Shown in pieces: positions 12,401 to 23,900 of a stretch of DNA of 64,000 nt (the stretch's first letter is position 1; the number at the start of each line of letters is the position of its first letter). The notes under the pieces are model-generated. The model saw only the letters and a list, made by a program, of their open reading frames with translations. It was not told the DNA's origin and did not search any database. This DNA comes from Stercorarius parasiticus (Eukaryota > Chordata > Aves > Charadriiformes > Stercorariidae). The DNA lies in NCBI GenBank assembly GCA_013396915.1, contig VWZL01000310.1:151553-215552 (forward strand), read 5' to 3'. The position numbers and the translations under genes are program-made.

Positions 12401-14246
12401 ACTGTCTCAAGTAAATAAGCAATTTCACAGTAGTCTTCAAAATTATTAAAGATGTTAATGAAATCTGTGCAACTTTTTTTAGTACAGAGAAAGTTACAAA
12501 ATGAATTCAAATCTCAGGAAAAGGGCAGTAAGGAAGGAACTGAGGACAGTAATACTTAAACATATGGGTTTCATTAATGCGAGAATGAGTGAAGTGTTGG
12601 AAATGCTGAGTGAATTCAAGAAACACCTGGGCTCCTTTGTGGAGACAAAGATCTGGTGAAAGATCTGGGGTGGAAGTAAAAAGGCATGAGTTTTAAGTAT
12701 GAAGGATCTGGGACCAGATGAGGGTTTTTTCACTATAAAGAATACCTTGTGTTCAAGTATTTGTGGCATGAATATATCCTCTTAGTGTCCTTTTTCAGTT
12801 GTGTGCAACATAGGCTGACATTTTTTTTTTACAAACGCGATATTTTAATTTTTTTTTTTTTTTTACTGTTTCTAGTCACTGGGAGTAGGACCCCATCAGC
12901 TAATAAAGTTTTGCCAAAATCCGATCATGGTAGGTAACATTGGGAGTACACCCAAAGAAAGGCATCATCCAGACAAATTGCACCATGCTGTAGTTTTATG
13001 AAGGTAAAATAGTTCTATGGACTAGTAACAGGAAATGGATGAGAGATCTTTAGCCAGAAGTCACAATTTCAAGTTTCATGCACTGACTTTATCATGAGAA
13101 CTGGGGCATATAGTGGAGCCAGTGTTCGTGCACCGTTACTGTGCAGTGACTTTTGTGGAAAGGTTTTGTCCGGCTTCCAGTGGGTAGGTTTCCACCTCAG
13201 GCACCATCACTGGATGTGCTTCTCTCCCTGACAGCTTCTGTAAAGAACCTTGCTTTAGAATTTGCCCATCTAGATCAGGACCTGCTGCTCAGGGTATCTG
13301 ACATACTAATGGTAGATGTCACGCATCGAAGTGGTCCATCAGGTGCTTTCTTTATAAGCACCCATGTAAAACATGGCACTTGGTAAAAGGCACAAATGAA
13401 GATCTTGCAAATGTTTTTCTTTTTTTTTTTTTTTTTCTTGGCAACAGCTAAGCAGAACTTCATGGCACACAACTTCAGGAATATTTATTCCTTGGTGACC
13501 TGGTGCCACAGCAAATTCCTTTTCACTTGCATTACTGAAATGCTTGTGTGTTCTTTAGGATTGTTACTAGAAGCACACTGAATATCAGATGAAATACCGT
13601 TTTGGCCAAAACTAAAACAAAGTTTATTGTTGTGTCTTGGCATCCTCTAAGTCACAGGCCTAAGTTTTTGGGACAAAATGGCGATCACCTTTAGTATTCA
13701 AGGGGGTAAGAAGTTAGGACTTCTTTTTAAAGATAATTTTTGTAAAAAAAACAGTTTAAAAATGGCGCGTTTAGCAAGGTGGAGAAACGTTCTATCTGCT
13801 GGTATCCATCCCTTCCTGGCCGGGCCATTTTCTGCGCCTGGCAGGCAGTTTTGTGGGTGATGTAATGGTGGTGTTGCAGGAAAGGTGCTTTGCTGTGCTG
13901 GAGCCTCTAGGAGCCGTAGCGACGAGCATTTTATTTCCAGAGGCTCCAAGACAAATGCGCACATGCAGGCACAGGCGCACACGCCTTGGTTCCCTTGCAC
14001 GCTCCCTCTACCAGCATATTCCCCTGCCCCCACCTCTCTTACAAAGTGTTTTTCCCTGAGGCAAATTTCTGGCTGTCTGGAGTACCAAACATGCACGGAC
14101 ACTTTCTCTTTTCTTTAAGATTTCCTAATGTAGCTATTATAAGGCAGTAATAGCTAAAAAGGCTATTTTACATCCGTTCTTCTGTTTTTAGTAGAGAGAC
14201 AGAGAGTGAGTGTGTGTGCAAAAAAAAAAAAAAGCCCATAGCCTGT

Positions 14247-14314
14247 NNNNNNNNNNNNNNNNNNNNNNNNNNNNNNNNNNNNNNNNNNNNNNNNNNNNNN
14301 NNNNNNNNNNNNNN
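14247..14314. other. Assembly gap (68 N)
   Basis: A run of N follows a simple-sequence stretch at 14193-14233 (AGAGAGACAGAGAGTGAG, GTGTGTG, then a run of A). The gap probably marks an unstable or long microsatellite that was not assembled, so the 68-base length is not reliable. Confidence 0.95.
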
Positions 14315-16148
14315 TTTTAAGTCTTTACTCAGCAGTCACATTTTTTTCTTGTGGTAAAAAATGCAACATGAGCAGATGGCAAGTATTAACACATGAAATG
14401 CAGTGCCTGCTTGGAGTTGATTTAACAGTGCTCTAGGTTTCTGGCACTGGCTTGCAGTTAGTTAAGTAGTGTTTACAAGTTAATGAATTTGTTCCACTTG
14501 AAATATTTGATGGTATGTGCTGAGGTTCAGCGGTAAAGGGATCCTTTAGGAGTAATCGAGGAAAGCATGAGGTTTCTAGACATTGAGCTTGTGTGGTTTT
14601 TTTTTTTCCTTTGACTGATTTTAGCATTTTTGCCCTTAATTTGAAACTGAAAAGAGAGGCAGAAGGAACGACAGCAGATAGCAATACACAGCCTTTTCTC
14701 TTATATTGTAATAATGCTTTGGGCACTGCAGTGATACCTTAGAGCAGCTCCATGTTTGAACTGCATAGTTTGCAGTTTAATTTCTATTGAATGTTCCTAA
14801 ACCTTAGACAAGGATTTGAAAAACAAATAAAGTTTTATGTAGCAAATCAGAAAATGTTTTCATATTTCTATGTGGTCTGCTTCTGTGCTTGCTTTGGAAG
14901 TACGAGTACAAACTATTAAATAGGCTGCTATATATAAATTAGCCCACATTTGGCAGCAAAACTGCCTAGAATAGGGTGATCAGTATATTTTCAGTTCATG
15001 TGTTAAGACTCCTTACTACAACACCACATGCTATCTACCTAATAACATTTGAAACTAAGCCAGCTCCAAGAATTGTATTCATAGTAAGAAACAAATATTG
15101 GTTGCTGGTAATTGAGTATCACACACGCTTAATATTTTACACAGTAAATTTCTCTCTGCACAGAATGCTCCGTTTGTCGAAACTGCCTAAACCTGCAAAC
15201 CAGTATTCCTTGTCAGGCAACCTGTAAGCGTGACTGCACAGAAAGAGTTAACGTATTTTACTATTTGAACAATTGGTGCCAAATTGTATGGTTTAAAGGC
15301 TTAGTTGATGTTTCTAGCATTAGTTTTTGAGTTTTCTACAATTGTAGATTTCAGTTTTGTTAGGGCTTTTGTAAAATACATTAATCACTTTAGTAACAGT
15401 TTATTGAACAGGACTGAAGGTCAAGTTCCTGTTTGGAAAGGGTAACATACTTAGGTCACCTTTGACTTGAAATGTAAGGTCATAACTGCCAGATAAGACC
15501 AAACTAATTGCTCTGAATATGCACGAGTGTATCTTTAATACCTAAAAACTGACAGTGATTTACTGCATCCTTTAGGAAGGCTTCTCTCCCATGTAAACAG
15601 TGCTTAGTTAAGTAGTGTTAAGGTCAGTGCAGCTTGCTTGACCTGGAGGCCTGAGGTGGCGGGATTTTAACTGCTGGAGCGATGGAAGGGTCCCCCCTGT
15701 CTCTCCTGAATCGTGGAGTCCCCACACTCCTGCTGCACACGGTTCATACACAGGAATGAGACTTGTTAACCCATGCGTTTTATTGGGCTTTATGGATGTG
15801 TGACATCATTGGCAGCCAATCAGAAAGTGCTTTAGAGCAGAGTTTAAAAGCTATTTCATAATATATTTATATTCAGTGCAGATATTTTTGGGCTTCAGTA
15901 GCATTCATTTTGTCGCAGAGTCCATGTGTCAATATGGCTTGGGGGGGGAAAAAGAAGGTATGAGAATAGCATGTTTGCCCTTCTTTTTTGTAATTCAGCT
16001 GGGTGGCAAAATGCTATAGAAAGCATAGCTGGTACGCTGCAAAACAGTTATTATGGAAACGATTTTCTTCCTCCAGCAGCATGAGCCAATCTTGGGCGAT
16101 GGTTGCGTGCTCCCTGCTAGGCTGCTCCTGCTTAAATAGCCAGAGCTG

Positions 16149-16188
16149 GGGGGGGTGTGTGTGTGAGGGGGGTGTGTGTGTGTGTGTG
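16149..16188. repeat. (GT)n / G-run microsatellite
   Basis: Alternating G-runs and GT repeats on the + strand: seven or so G, (GT)5, a short G-run, then (GT)8. It is low-complexity DNA, with purine-pyrimidine alternation able to form Z-DNA in principle. No gene is associated with it. Confidence 0.9.
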
Positions 16189-17769
16189 TCAACCAGAGTC
16201 ACCCCGGCATCCTGACGCAACCCCCCCCACCATTCCTTCTTAACTCTTTCATTTCCAGAGTAGCAGGACCATATGGAATTGTAAAACCAAAGTATCACGA
16301 TAATTCCCAGACCATAACAACAATTTTTGGTATCAGTTGTTACTAAGACAAAACTGTATTTCTTTTTATAGAAAAAAAAGAAATGGAGGTTTGTTTCAGT
16401 GGTGGGACTATTATTACTTTTATTTTTATTTTGGGCTGTTTCTCCTCTCACTTAAGCACTGTGGCTGTGCTTATGTCAGGTTGCTAAAAGTTGCTATTCA
16501 CATATGTTCCGTGACAGGCCTGCAAAGTATACAAGCGCAGTGCTGGTGTCAATAAATATAAAGTGATGCAAGTGAGCCTTACATGTATGGTACTGGTCTC
16601 TGAACTAGCATTTTTCACTGAATAAAGAGATCATGAAGTAATCACAGATGGCCTCGTGAAGACTTTCAGCACGCAGGTCAGTAGCAGGCAAGAAAGAAAA
16701 TTGAATGTTAGGAATTATTAGCAAAAGTGCAAGAAAGAAAATAAAAACCTCCTTGTGCCACACTGTAAAACTGTAGCTTCATCTTTAATACTGACTGAGG
16801 TTCTGGTCCTGTTGCAGCAGAACTAGAAAAGGCATCTAGAAACAGGGGTTTGGAAACACATCCCTTTGGGAAACAGCTGAGCAGACTGTAATTTTAGTCT
16901 TCTCTTTTCCACACTGAAGAAGAATCACTAGAGTTCTTTGAAATCTGAAATTGCGTGAGACAGTAAGTAGAAATTTTTATCAAGAAATAGATTCAAAATG
17001 AACCAAAGGAGGGTTTTTTTTATGCAATATGCCAATGAAGTTTGGAACTCGTTTCAGTTGTAAACAAAAGAAGATTTATGTATGTTAAATTTGATCAGAC
17101 AAAGTAATTTTGCAAAGTTACCTTTCTATTTCTAGGAACGCCTATGCTGCAAATTCCTTTAGGTTAGGGGAGCGTTCAAGGCAGGAACGCTGCATACTTG
17201 CCCTGTTTTTATACTCTAAGCATCAGCTGTTGGTCTCAGCTGGAGACAAGTTACTAAGCTTTGATTTGACAGTGTAGGCACGCTGGCTATTCTTGTATTT
17301 GTGGACAGATTTCTTCTTGTACTACTGTAGAACAGTATCACAGCCACTGACATATAAGCCAGACCTCATTGATCTTTGTTTCCTCCTGTATTACTCTTGG
17401 AAACTGAGTGTAATTTTCCCTCTCCTACGACTTGCGGGTGGGTCAGTCTCTCTTTCTAAATGCCTTCCCAATGAGCGTCAGAATATTGCATATTTTTGCC
17501 AGGCTAAATCTAATGCTTGTAGTTTTGCCTCATTTCTAGTACTGTTGGATTGTCCAAGGTGCTGTGTGCTTTCAGCGCCCATTGCCTTACATGAAATATA
17601 GTAGGACTAGGATCTGTCCTAATACTTTTTCTTCATGAATACTTTTTCTAGCACTGTTTCTCTATTAGGAATGTTGGGTTTGTTCTAACTGTGAAGTTAT
17701 CAGGAATGATGTGACTATAATGTAACTGTGGATAAGGAGAGAGCGGTTGATATCCTATACCTTGTCTTT

Positions 17770-18660
17770 AGGAATTCTTTTGATACAGACACCCACAGCA
17801 TCCTTGCATCCAGTTTGGGATGTTATGATCTAGATGGGTGGACTACTAGATGGGTGAAAAAACTGATTAGATCATTAGACTCAAAGAGTAGTTGTTAATG
17901 GTTTGTACTTTACCTGGAGGCCAGTTACAGGTGTAGTTGGTCAGACATTTGCCTAAAGTCTTTCTCAATGCCCTGGAGGTGGAGATAGAATGCAGCATCC
18001 TCGAGTTGGTGGACCATAGTGAACTAAGGAGTGTTCTCCAGAACAGGGCTGCCTTTCTGAGGACATCAGCTGGCCAGAGGGATGTGCTCTGGTGAATCTT
18101 ACTAAATTCACCAAGAACGAGCACCTGGGATGGGCTAACACCCTGCTGTGGTACAAGCTGGGGATCGACAGGGAGGAGAGCAGCTCTACTGAAAAAGACC
18201 CAGGGACCTTTTTAGAGGAAGGGCTAAGCATGAGTTAGCAGTTTGCCATCAATGAAGGACAACAGATGTTTGGTCAGTATTAACAGAAACATGACCAGTA
18301 GATTGAGGGAAGTGATTATTCTCTTAACTGGACATTCCTCAGACTTTATCTGAAATACCACATGTAGTTTTGGGGACCATAGTACAAGAAAAATGTTGAT
18401 AAATCTGATTGAGCTCAGGGGAGGATCATCAAGATGCTTGGGCTGGACAACATGATCCATGAAGAGAGGCTGAGACAGCTCAGTTTGTTCAGCCTGAAGA
18501 AGAGAAAACTCATGGGACGTAATAGCAGCCTCCCAGTGTGCTTCAGAAGTTTCCAAGAAGCTGAAACAAAGTTCTTTCGTGAAGTGCACCACAGGTGAAG
18601 GGGAGACAGCAGCCGTAAATTGCAATGGGATGTTCTGACAGCCTCATCCATTCCTTCAGT
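17770..18660 (+). mobile_element. CR1 LINE, degenerate, sense orientation
   Basis: Decayed CR1 reverse-transcriptase and 3' region on the + strand. Around 17775-17860 the translated words DTHSIL, DLDGW and TRWVKK correspond to the CR1 RT stretch DTVSHSIL...GLDG..LRWVKNWL. Further on are AAGCTGGGGATCGACAGGGA, TTTTGGGGACCATAGTACAAG and GAAGAGAGGCTGAGACAGCTC, followed by TTCAGCCTGAAGAAGAGAA, all familiar parts of the bird CR1 3' half. Multiple stops and indels mean it is non-coding. The 5' end is truncated and the exact 3' boundary is uncertain. Confidence 0.85.
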
Positions 18661-18714
18661 GCTGCTGGACCTACTGTAATAAAATTGCCAAGTTTATGTA
18701 TGAAGTTTCATGCT

Positions 18715-18830
18715 GCTTCATTGCCCCCAATTTACAGATAATAGAACTGAAGTACAGAAGCTGTGAAGGCTCTTGTTTAGGGTCACTCAGGCTACATCCA
18801 AATGCCTTTCTAGTATGAACTTGACCTCAG
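18715..18830 (-). repeat. MIR-like ancient SINE, antisense
   Basis: Reads ATTTACAGATAATAGAACTG, AAGTACAGAAGCTGTG, then TTAGGGTCACTCAGGCTAC. This is the order of the reverse-complement MIR core ('TTTTACAGATGAGGAAACTG', 'AGGCACAGAG', 'AAGGTCACACAGCTAG'). It is strongly decayed. It lies directly after the sense CR1 and is probably independent of it. Confidence 0.5.
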
Positions 18831-19894
18831 TTGTGTCTCATGTCCATGCTGCCTGATTACTGGTTCGTAATCTCAGACAAGGAGTTGGAAGATTGTTTTA
18901 TATTATGATAATATTGAAACAGTGAGCCAGCTTGGAAAGCAGTCTCTTTCCTCAACTTGTCTACTCCTATTGACTTAGAGTAAATCATTTACGAAGCTAA
19001 GGAGAGGAGCGTGAACTCCTTGTGCTTTATCATGTTTATTGGGTCAGTCTGGTTTTTTATTAGCCTTATCTGATTCCCATTATAATTACAGGCTTCTTCC
19101 TGAATATAATGCTGCCTCATGCTTCAGATGGATGGTATTATTTTTGTTTACTTTTGTCTGTGGTATTATTTCAGAAAGTGAAAGCAGTTTGAGCTGTTCC
19201 TTGGGGACCTCAGCTGCTATTCCATGTGCAAGAGGCTCCAAATGTTTAAATGTCTTAGATGAGAAAATGTGTTGGTATGAATTGATTTGCAAAGGGACCT
19301 AGAATTTGAGGCTATTACTATTCTGGTATTGTATGTTCTTGACTCAGATGCTGCATTAATAAAGAAATAGAAAAAAGTGCTCATAAAAGTGTAGGACTGA
19401 CAGCCTTGGAGTCTGCTGTTTGTGCCTGAACTTGTTTCAGAAAGACTGAACGCCAGGATAAGATGCCTAGTTGAGACTCCCGATTCGTTCACTTTAGTAC
19501 CTTTGTGGAAAAAGCTGTCTAATACCTGCTTTGAAGGTCTGTGGGTATAACTCTGTCCCCCGGGAACTGGACTGAGACTGTCAGCAAGTGATACATTAGT
19601 GAGTAATGAATAAATTCATTTTGAGTGTTGGATATGAGTAACAGACATAGCTGCAGACTTGGACTTTGCACATTTTGCTTGGAGTGCCACTGGATAATGT
19701 GAGTGCGACGCTGCATTTTTTTTAATTTATAATTTAACTTGTGCAAGAAGGCAGAAAACCTACCTAACCCTAATACCACATGGGGATTCCCCAGCAGTTA
19801 GGGAATGGAATAAATAACCCAGAAATGCTGAGTTTAAAATGTAGGGTTAACATGATTAAGACCACAAGTAGAGTTCAAGTAATTTATTGTCCCT

Positions 19895-20930
19895 GTGCCT
19901 CAGTTAGAATCACTGAATAATAGAAATTAGAACTTTTGGAGGTCATCTTGTCCAACTCCCTACTGAAAGCAGGGTCAACCAAAGTTAGATTAGGCTGCCC
20001 AGGGTCTTGTCTGGTCAAGTTTCGAACATCTCCAAGAAGGGAGATTTTATAGCCTCTCTGGGCACCTGTTCCAGCCTTTGACCATGTCATTGTGTAGATT
20101 TTTTTTTTTCCTTATGTTTGATTGGTATTTCTCTTTCCACAACTTATATCTGTTGCCTGTAGCATTTTGCTATACAGGTTTGAGTACAGTCCAGTTCTGT
20201 TTTCTCTATAAGTAGCTCTCTGTAAGTCTTTACTTGTTGGACAGTTAAAGACATCAACTAAATTGCATTTCAGGCTGAAGAAACCATATGTCTCAGCCTC
20301 TCTTCATAATGTATGTGCTTCAGCCCCCAAGTGCCTCGATTGTCCTCTGCTGGACTTGCTCCAAACATGTCAGTCCAGTAAATCCTTCAGGAACTGGGGA
20401 GCCCAAAATCAGATGCGGTACTCCAGATTTGGTCTCCTGCCAAAGTAGAGGGAAGTGATCGCATCCCTCGGTGTGCTGGTTGTGCTCGTACTGATACCAG
20501 TACGCTGGTAGCTTTGATCACTGCCAGAGCACTCTGCTGAGTCGGGTTCAGCTGCTTGTCTCTGAGGACGACTAGTACTTTTCCTGCAAAGCTGCTTTCT
20601 AGCCAGCTGTTAATTAATGCTAACCGTTGTTTGCCCCTACTAGATCTATGCTGACTCTTTTCAATCACCTCCTTTTCTTTGAAGGGCTGGAAATGGATTC
20701 CAAAAGGATTTGCTCCATATTTTCTTTGGGACTGAGGTTAGGCTGAACATCCTGTGGATCCCCATGTCCTCCTCTTTGGCATTCTTGAAGATAAGCATCA
20801 CATTTGGCTCTTTTTCAATCATCAGGAAGCTCCTCTGATTGCCCTTTAAGATGACTGATAGCAGCCTCACAATGACATGAACCAGCAACTTTAGCATCCT
20901 CAAATGAATCCTTCTGCTCCTATGGGTTTT
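19895..20930 (-). mobile_element. CR1 LINE, degenerate, antisense orientation
   Basis: On the minus strand this holds CR1 reverse-transcriptase remnants followed by the CR1 3' region. At about 20661-20930 (minus) the words FSLTSVPKKI and VMLIFKNAKEED match the CR1 RT motifs SLTSVPGKI and NIVPIFKKGRKED. Next comes SQHRSSRGK for the CR1 motif SQHGFTKGK. The 3' part includes, read on +, CTGGGGAGCCCAAAATCAGA, GGTACTCCAGATTTGGTCTC and GAGGTCATCTTGTCCAACTC, typical of the CR1 tail. The sequence jumps from mid-RT to the tail, so the middle of ORF2 is deleted. Stops throughout make it inactive. Confidence 0.9.
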
Positions 20931-23900
20931 GTTGGGGTTTTTTCTTTTTCTGGGAGTTCTGGGAGCAGACCTTGCAGTAAAAACCACAGCAAAGAATGCA
21001 AAGAGATATCTTACTAGTAATATGAGAAGACTTGTGTTTAAAAGGATACTGTGAAGGTCAAATGGCCAGTTTCTGCCTTTTGTGCTCCTGCAGGTGGAAA
21101 TGCTAGGATTATTGTTGTTATTTATCTTAGTTTATCTCATTCTTTCTTTCACTCCTACTCCCCTTTGGCTTTCAGGAAGATTAACACGTGAGGAGCAACC
21201 CCAAACGTGTTACTGCTTCTTGTTCAGAAATAAATTGAGAGACTGCGAGTGCTGAAGCCAGTCCGCCTTAGGAGGCCTCATAGACACAGACTGTCAGACC
21301 AGTCACAAATGGCAACAACAAAACAAATCCCAACTTCCCTTTGTAAAGGACATGCTCCTTCTGGCAACAGTATATTGCCAGTATATATATGGTTATATTA
21401 GTGGGAAACTAGATCCATTACTGAAGAGAGCCTGGTGGGTAACGTGCCTAAGCACAAAATCTTACACTATACACTTAGAGGGAACACGTTTTGCAGTGAG
21501 ATTCTTCAAAGCTGTCACGTTTCCTCTGCATACCACGCTCTTTTGGCAGGAGGAGAGCCGCTGCATCCTCGTGTTTCTGCCTCCCTTACTGAACAGCTGA
21601 TAAACTGTACTTTCCCGTGGCTTCAGCAGGATTATTGATTTGTGCAGTGATCATTATTGCAGCTGTTGAATAGATCTTTGCTGAAGAGATTGAGGAGGGA
21701 AGAAAAAGGGACATTTGTAGTTTTTTTTTTTTTTCTCCTATGCTTTTTCTAAATTCTCTTGACCTTACGTATCTCATTACTATTTATGTAATAAAAATAG
21801 CTTTTTGACTGTTTTTACATGTTTTCATGGTACTGTATTTCACCAAGGGAAGCCTGATTTATCCTTCCCTTGAAGAGATTCTAGTCATAAGTCATAAGTG
21901 AAAGGTTGTCATTAATGACTAATCTCAGCCAAAAGGATATGTATGATGCTTTCTGGAGCTTGCATGGAATCGGCCTTGCTCTGAAGTGCTTACACAGAAT
22001 GTTTAGAACAACAGGAAGAAAAAGGTTGTGATTTATGATTGAGATGATAATATGATCAGAAGGATAAGGCCTGTGCCTTCTGAGTTACAAAGCAAAGAGG
22101 TGAGGGAATGAACTTAATTCTAATCAGTAAATTTTCTCTTTCTGTTGTGTATTATTTACTTCATAAGCTGTTTAAGAATGAAACCCACCCAGTCAGTCTG
22201 TGCGCTATTTACTGTGCTTTTGAGACCATAAATAATGCTAGAAAGTGATATGATTGCCTTCTGCTTGGAAACGGTAAGCCTTGAAGTTTATATTGCCCTC
22301 TAATTAGGGGACTAGTAACAGACCACCATAGGAAGAACTTTTTTTTTTTTTTTNTCTGTCAGTCAATCAGTGATAAGAAAATTGATGGAAGAGTCAATAA
22401 TCATCTGGAAAGCCTTCACAGTAATCCCACAGGCTTGAAGGAAAAGGAGAAGGTAAGGTGGTCTTCAAACAGAATTCTGTAAAGAGTGAATTTGCAGAGA
22501 TTGTAACTGGCAATTTTTCTGAGTGCTGTGGGTGAGGTCATCTCCAGCTCGTGGCAGGCGCAGGTTCCAGAATGAGAAAAGACTTGTGTTTTCTCAGGAA
22601 GAAAATCCTGCAGCTTGTGCTTCTCATCCAGTCACATTCTGGGCTTAAAGAATGCTAGATACATTTCTTTACCTTGCTGAGATAGTAAAGATACTGTGCA
22701 TGTGAAGTCAAGAATGGAATCCAGCTCTTGAAAGTCATACTGGGTGAAATATATATACTGTGGGAGATGAGCAAAAATTGGGCTCTGAAGCTTGTGTTGT
22801 GAAAATCAGAGTGGTTTGACATGACTATATTTGCCTTAGGAGAGAAGCTACTACTGGCCTGAAGAGGAGAACTTACACCCGTGTTCTGGCCTTTGTAATT
22901 AATAGTTTTGGCACCTTAGTACAGACCTACTTTGATCAGTGATTTAAGGTAGTGTGCCAGACTGAACTCGGATGGCTCTGATGTGGTGACACACTTCCTT
23001 CTGCTGAACGAGAGAAAAATAACCTCTGGGGGAGGAATGGGGAGGACAGCTGTAGGCGGTGAAGTTTTAAACCAGTGCTGCAGGCTCTGCTAGAATTCCC
23101 CTGTCAGCCCTGATTTAAATCTGGGCTCTGCCGTGACTTGCTCTCTGTTGGGACGCATCACGCAACCTTTCTGCCTTGGTTTCCCAAGGTGCAGCAGTGT
23201 TTGCCTAGTTTGTAAGGCTGTTGTTATGATTAATCTTCAATCTTCAGTCTGTTTAAAAGTTGCTAATTAAAAGGTGATTCCTTGGTGCTGGTTAAACAAC
23301 TTTGAGGAAATTTAAGAAGCTTTTGAGTTTTATTAGTTAGCTAAGGATAAGCCTTAGCACTGTTTTTACGCTGCTTGTTTCTTCCCAGTTGTGTAGACAA
23401 CATGCTGTGTTACATCTTCACTGGCATCTTTACTCAGCACGTGCTGTAGACAAGCTGAGTTTCATTTGTCTTGGCACAGTGGGATTGGCACAAATGGGAG
23501 ATAAGAATTACTATGGACGTCAGCCTGAGCAAGAGAAGTCTCCCTGATGTGCAGGACATCAGACCCCTTGTTCTCTTTTAGAAACATCCTTATTAAATTA
23601 CTTTCTCGGTACATAGCGAGAGTTTAACAGAGAACAAGTGGGTGAGGATTTGTTGGGCCCAGCATTGGAGCTGATGTGTAAAGAACGTTTTTGTTCTTCA
23701 ATTCATACTTTTCCCAGAAGTGTCTCACAAGAGCCCGCTGGCACTGTGCTGGCTGGGCTGGCAGCAAGCAAAAGGCTGGTTGGAAAAGCCGAAGTTGATA
23801 GGTTTTTAAGAAGTAAGTTTTTGATGTTGAACTTTAAATCTCTTTTACTAGAAATTAAAATTATTTTACCGCTGTTATATCAAATTATATTAAAAATTAA

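Larger units (their letters stand above)
3405..17769 (+). other. BCAS4: Long BCAS4 intron, left part: no gene seen
   Basis: AT-rich intronic sequence with many T and A runs (for example 12849-12864 and 13419-13436). Open frames of 60-145 codons occur here, but they lack splice context or homology and are treated as chance. A 68-base N gap lies at 14247-14314 and a GT-rich microsatellite at 16149-16188. A direct tandem duplication of about 17 bases (TCTGAAATGATAGTA twice) is at about 5988-6017. Confidence 0.55.

Noticed and set aside
18224..18651. Minus-strand ORFs of 133 and 78 codons
   Set aside because: They are antisense to the sense-oriented CR1 fragment and have no independent support.
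20387..20987. Minus-strand ORFs of 93 and 108 codons
   Set aside because: These are decayed CR1 reverse-transcriptase pieces, described under the mobile element, not host genes.
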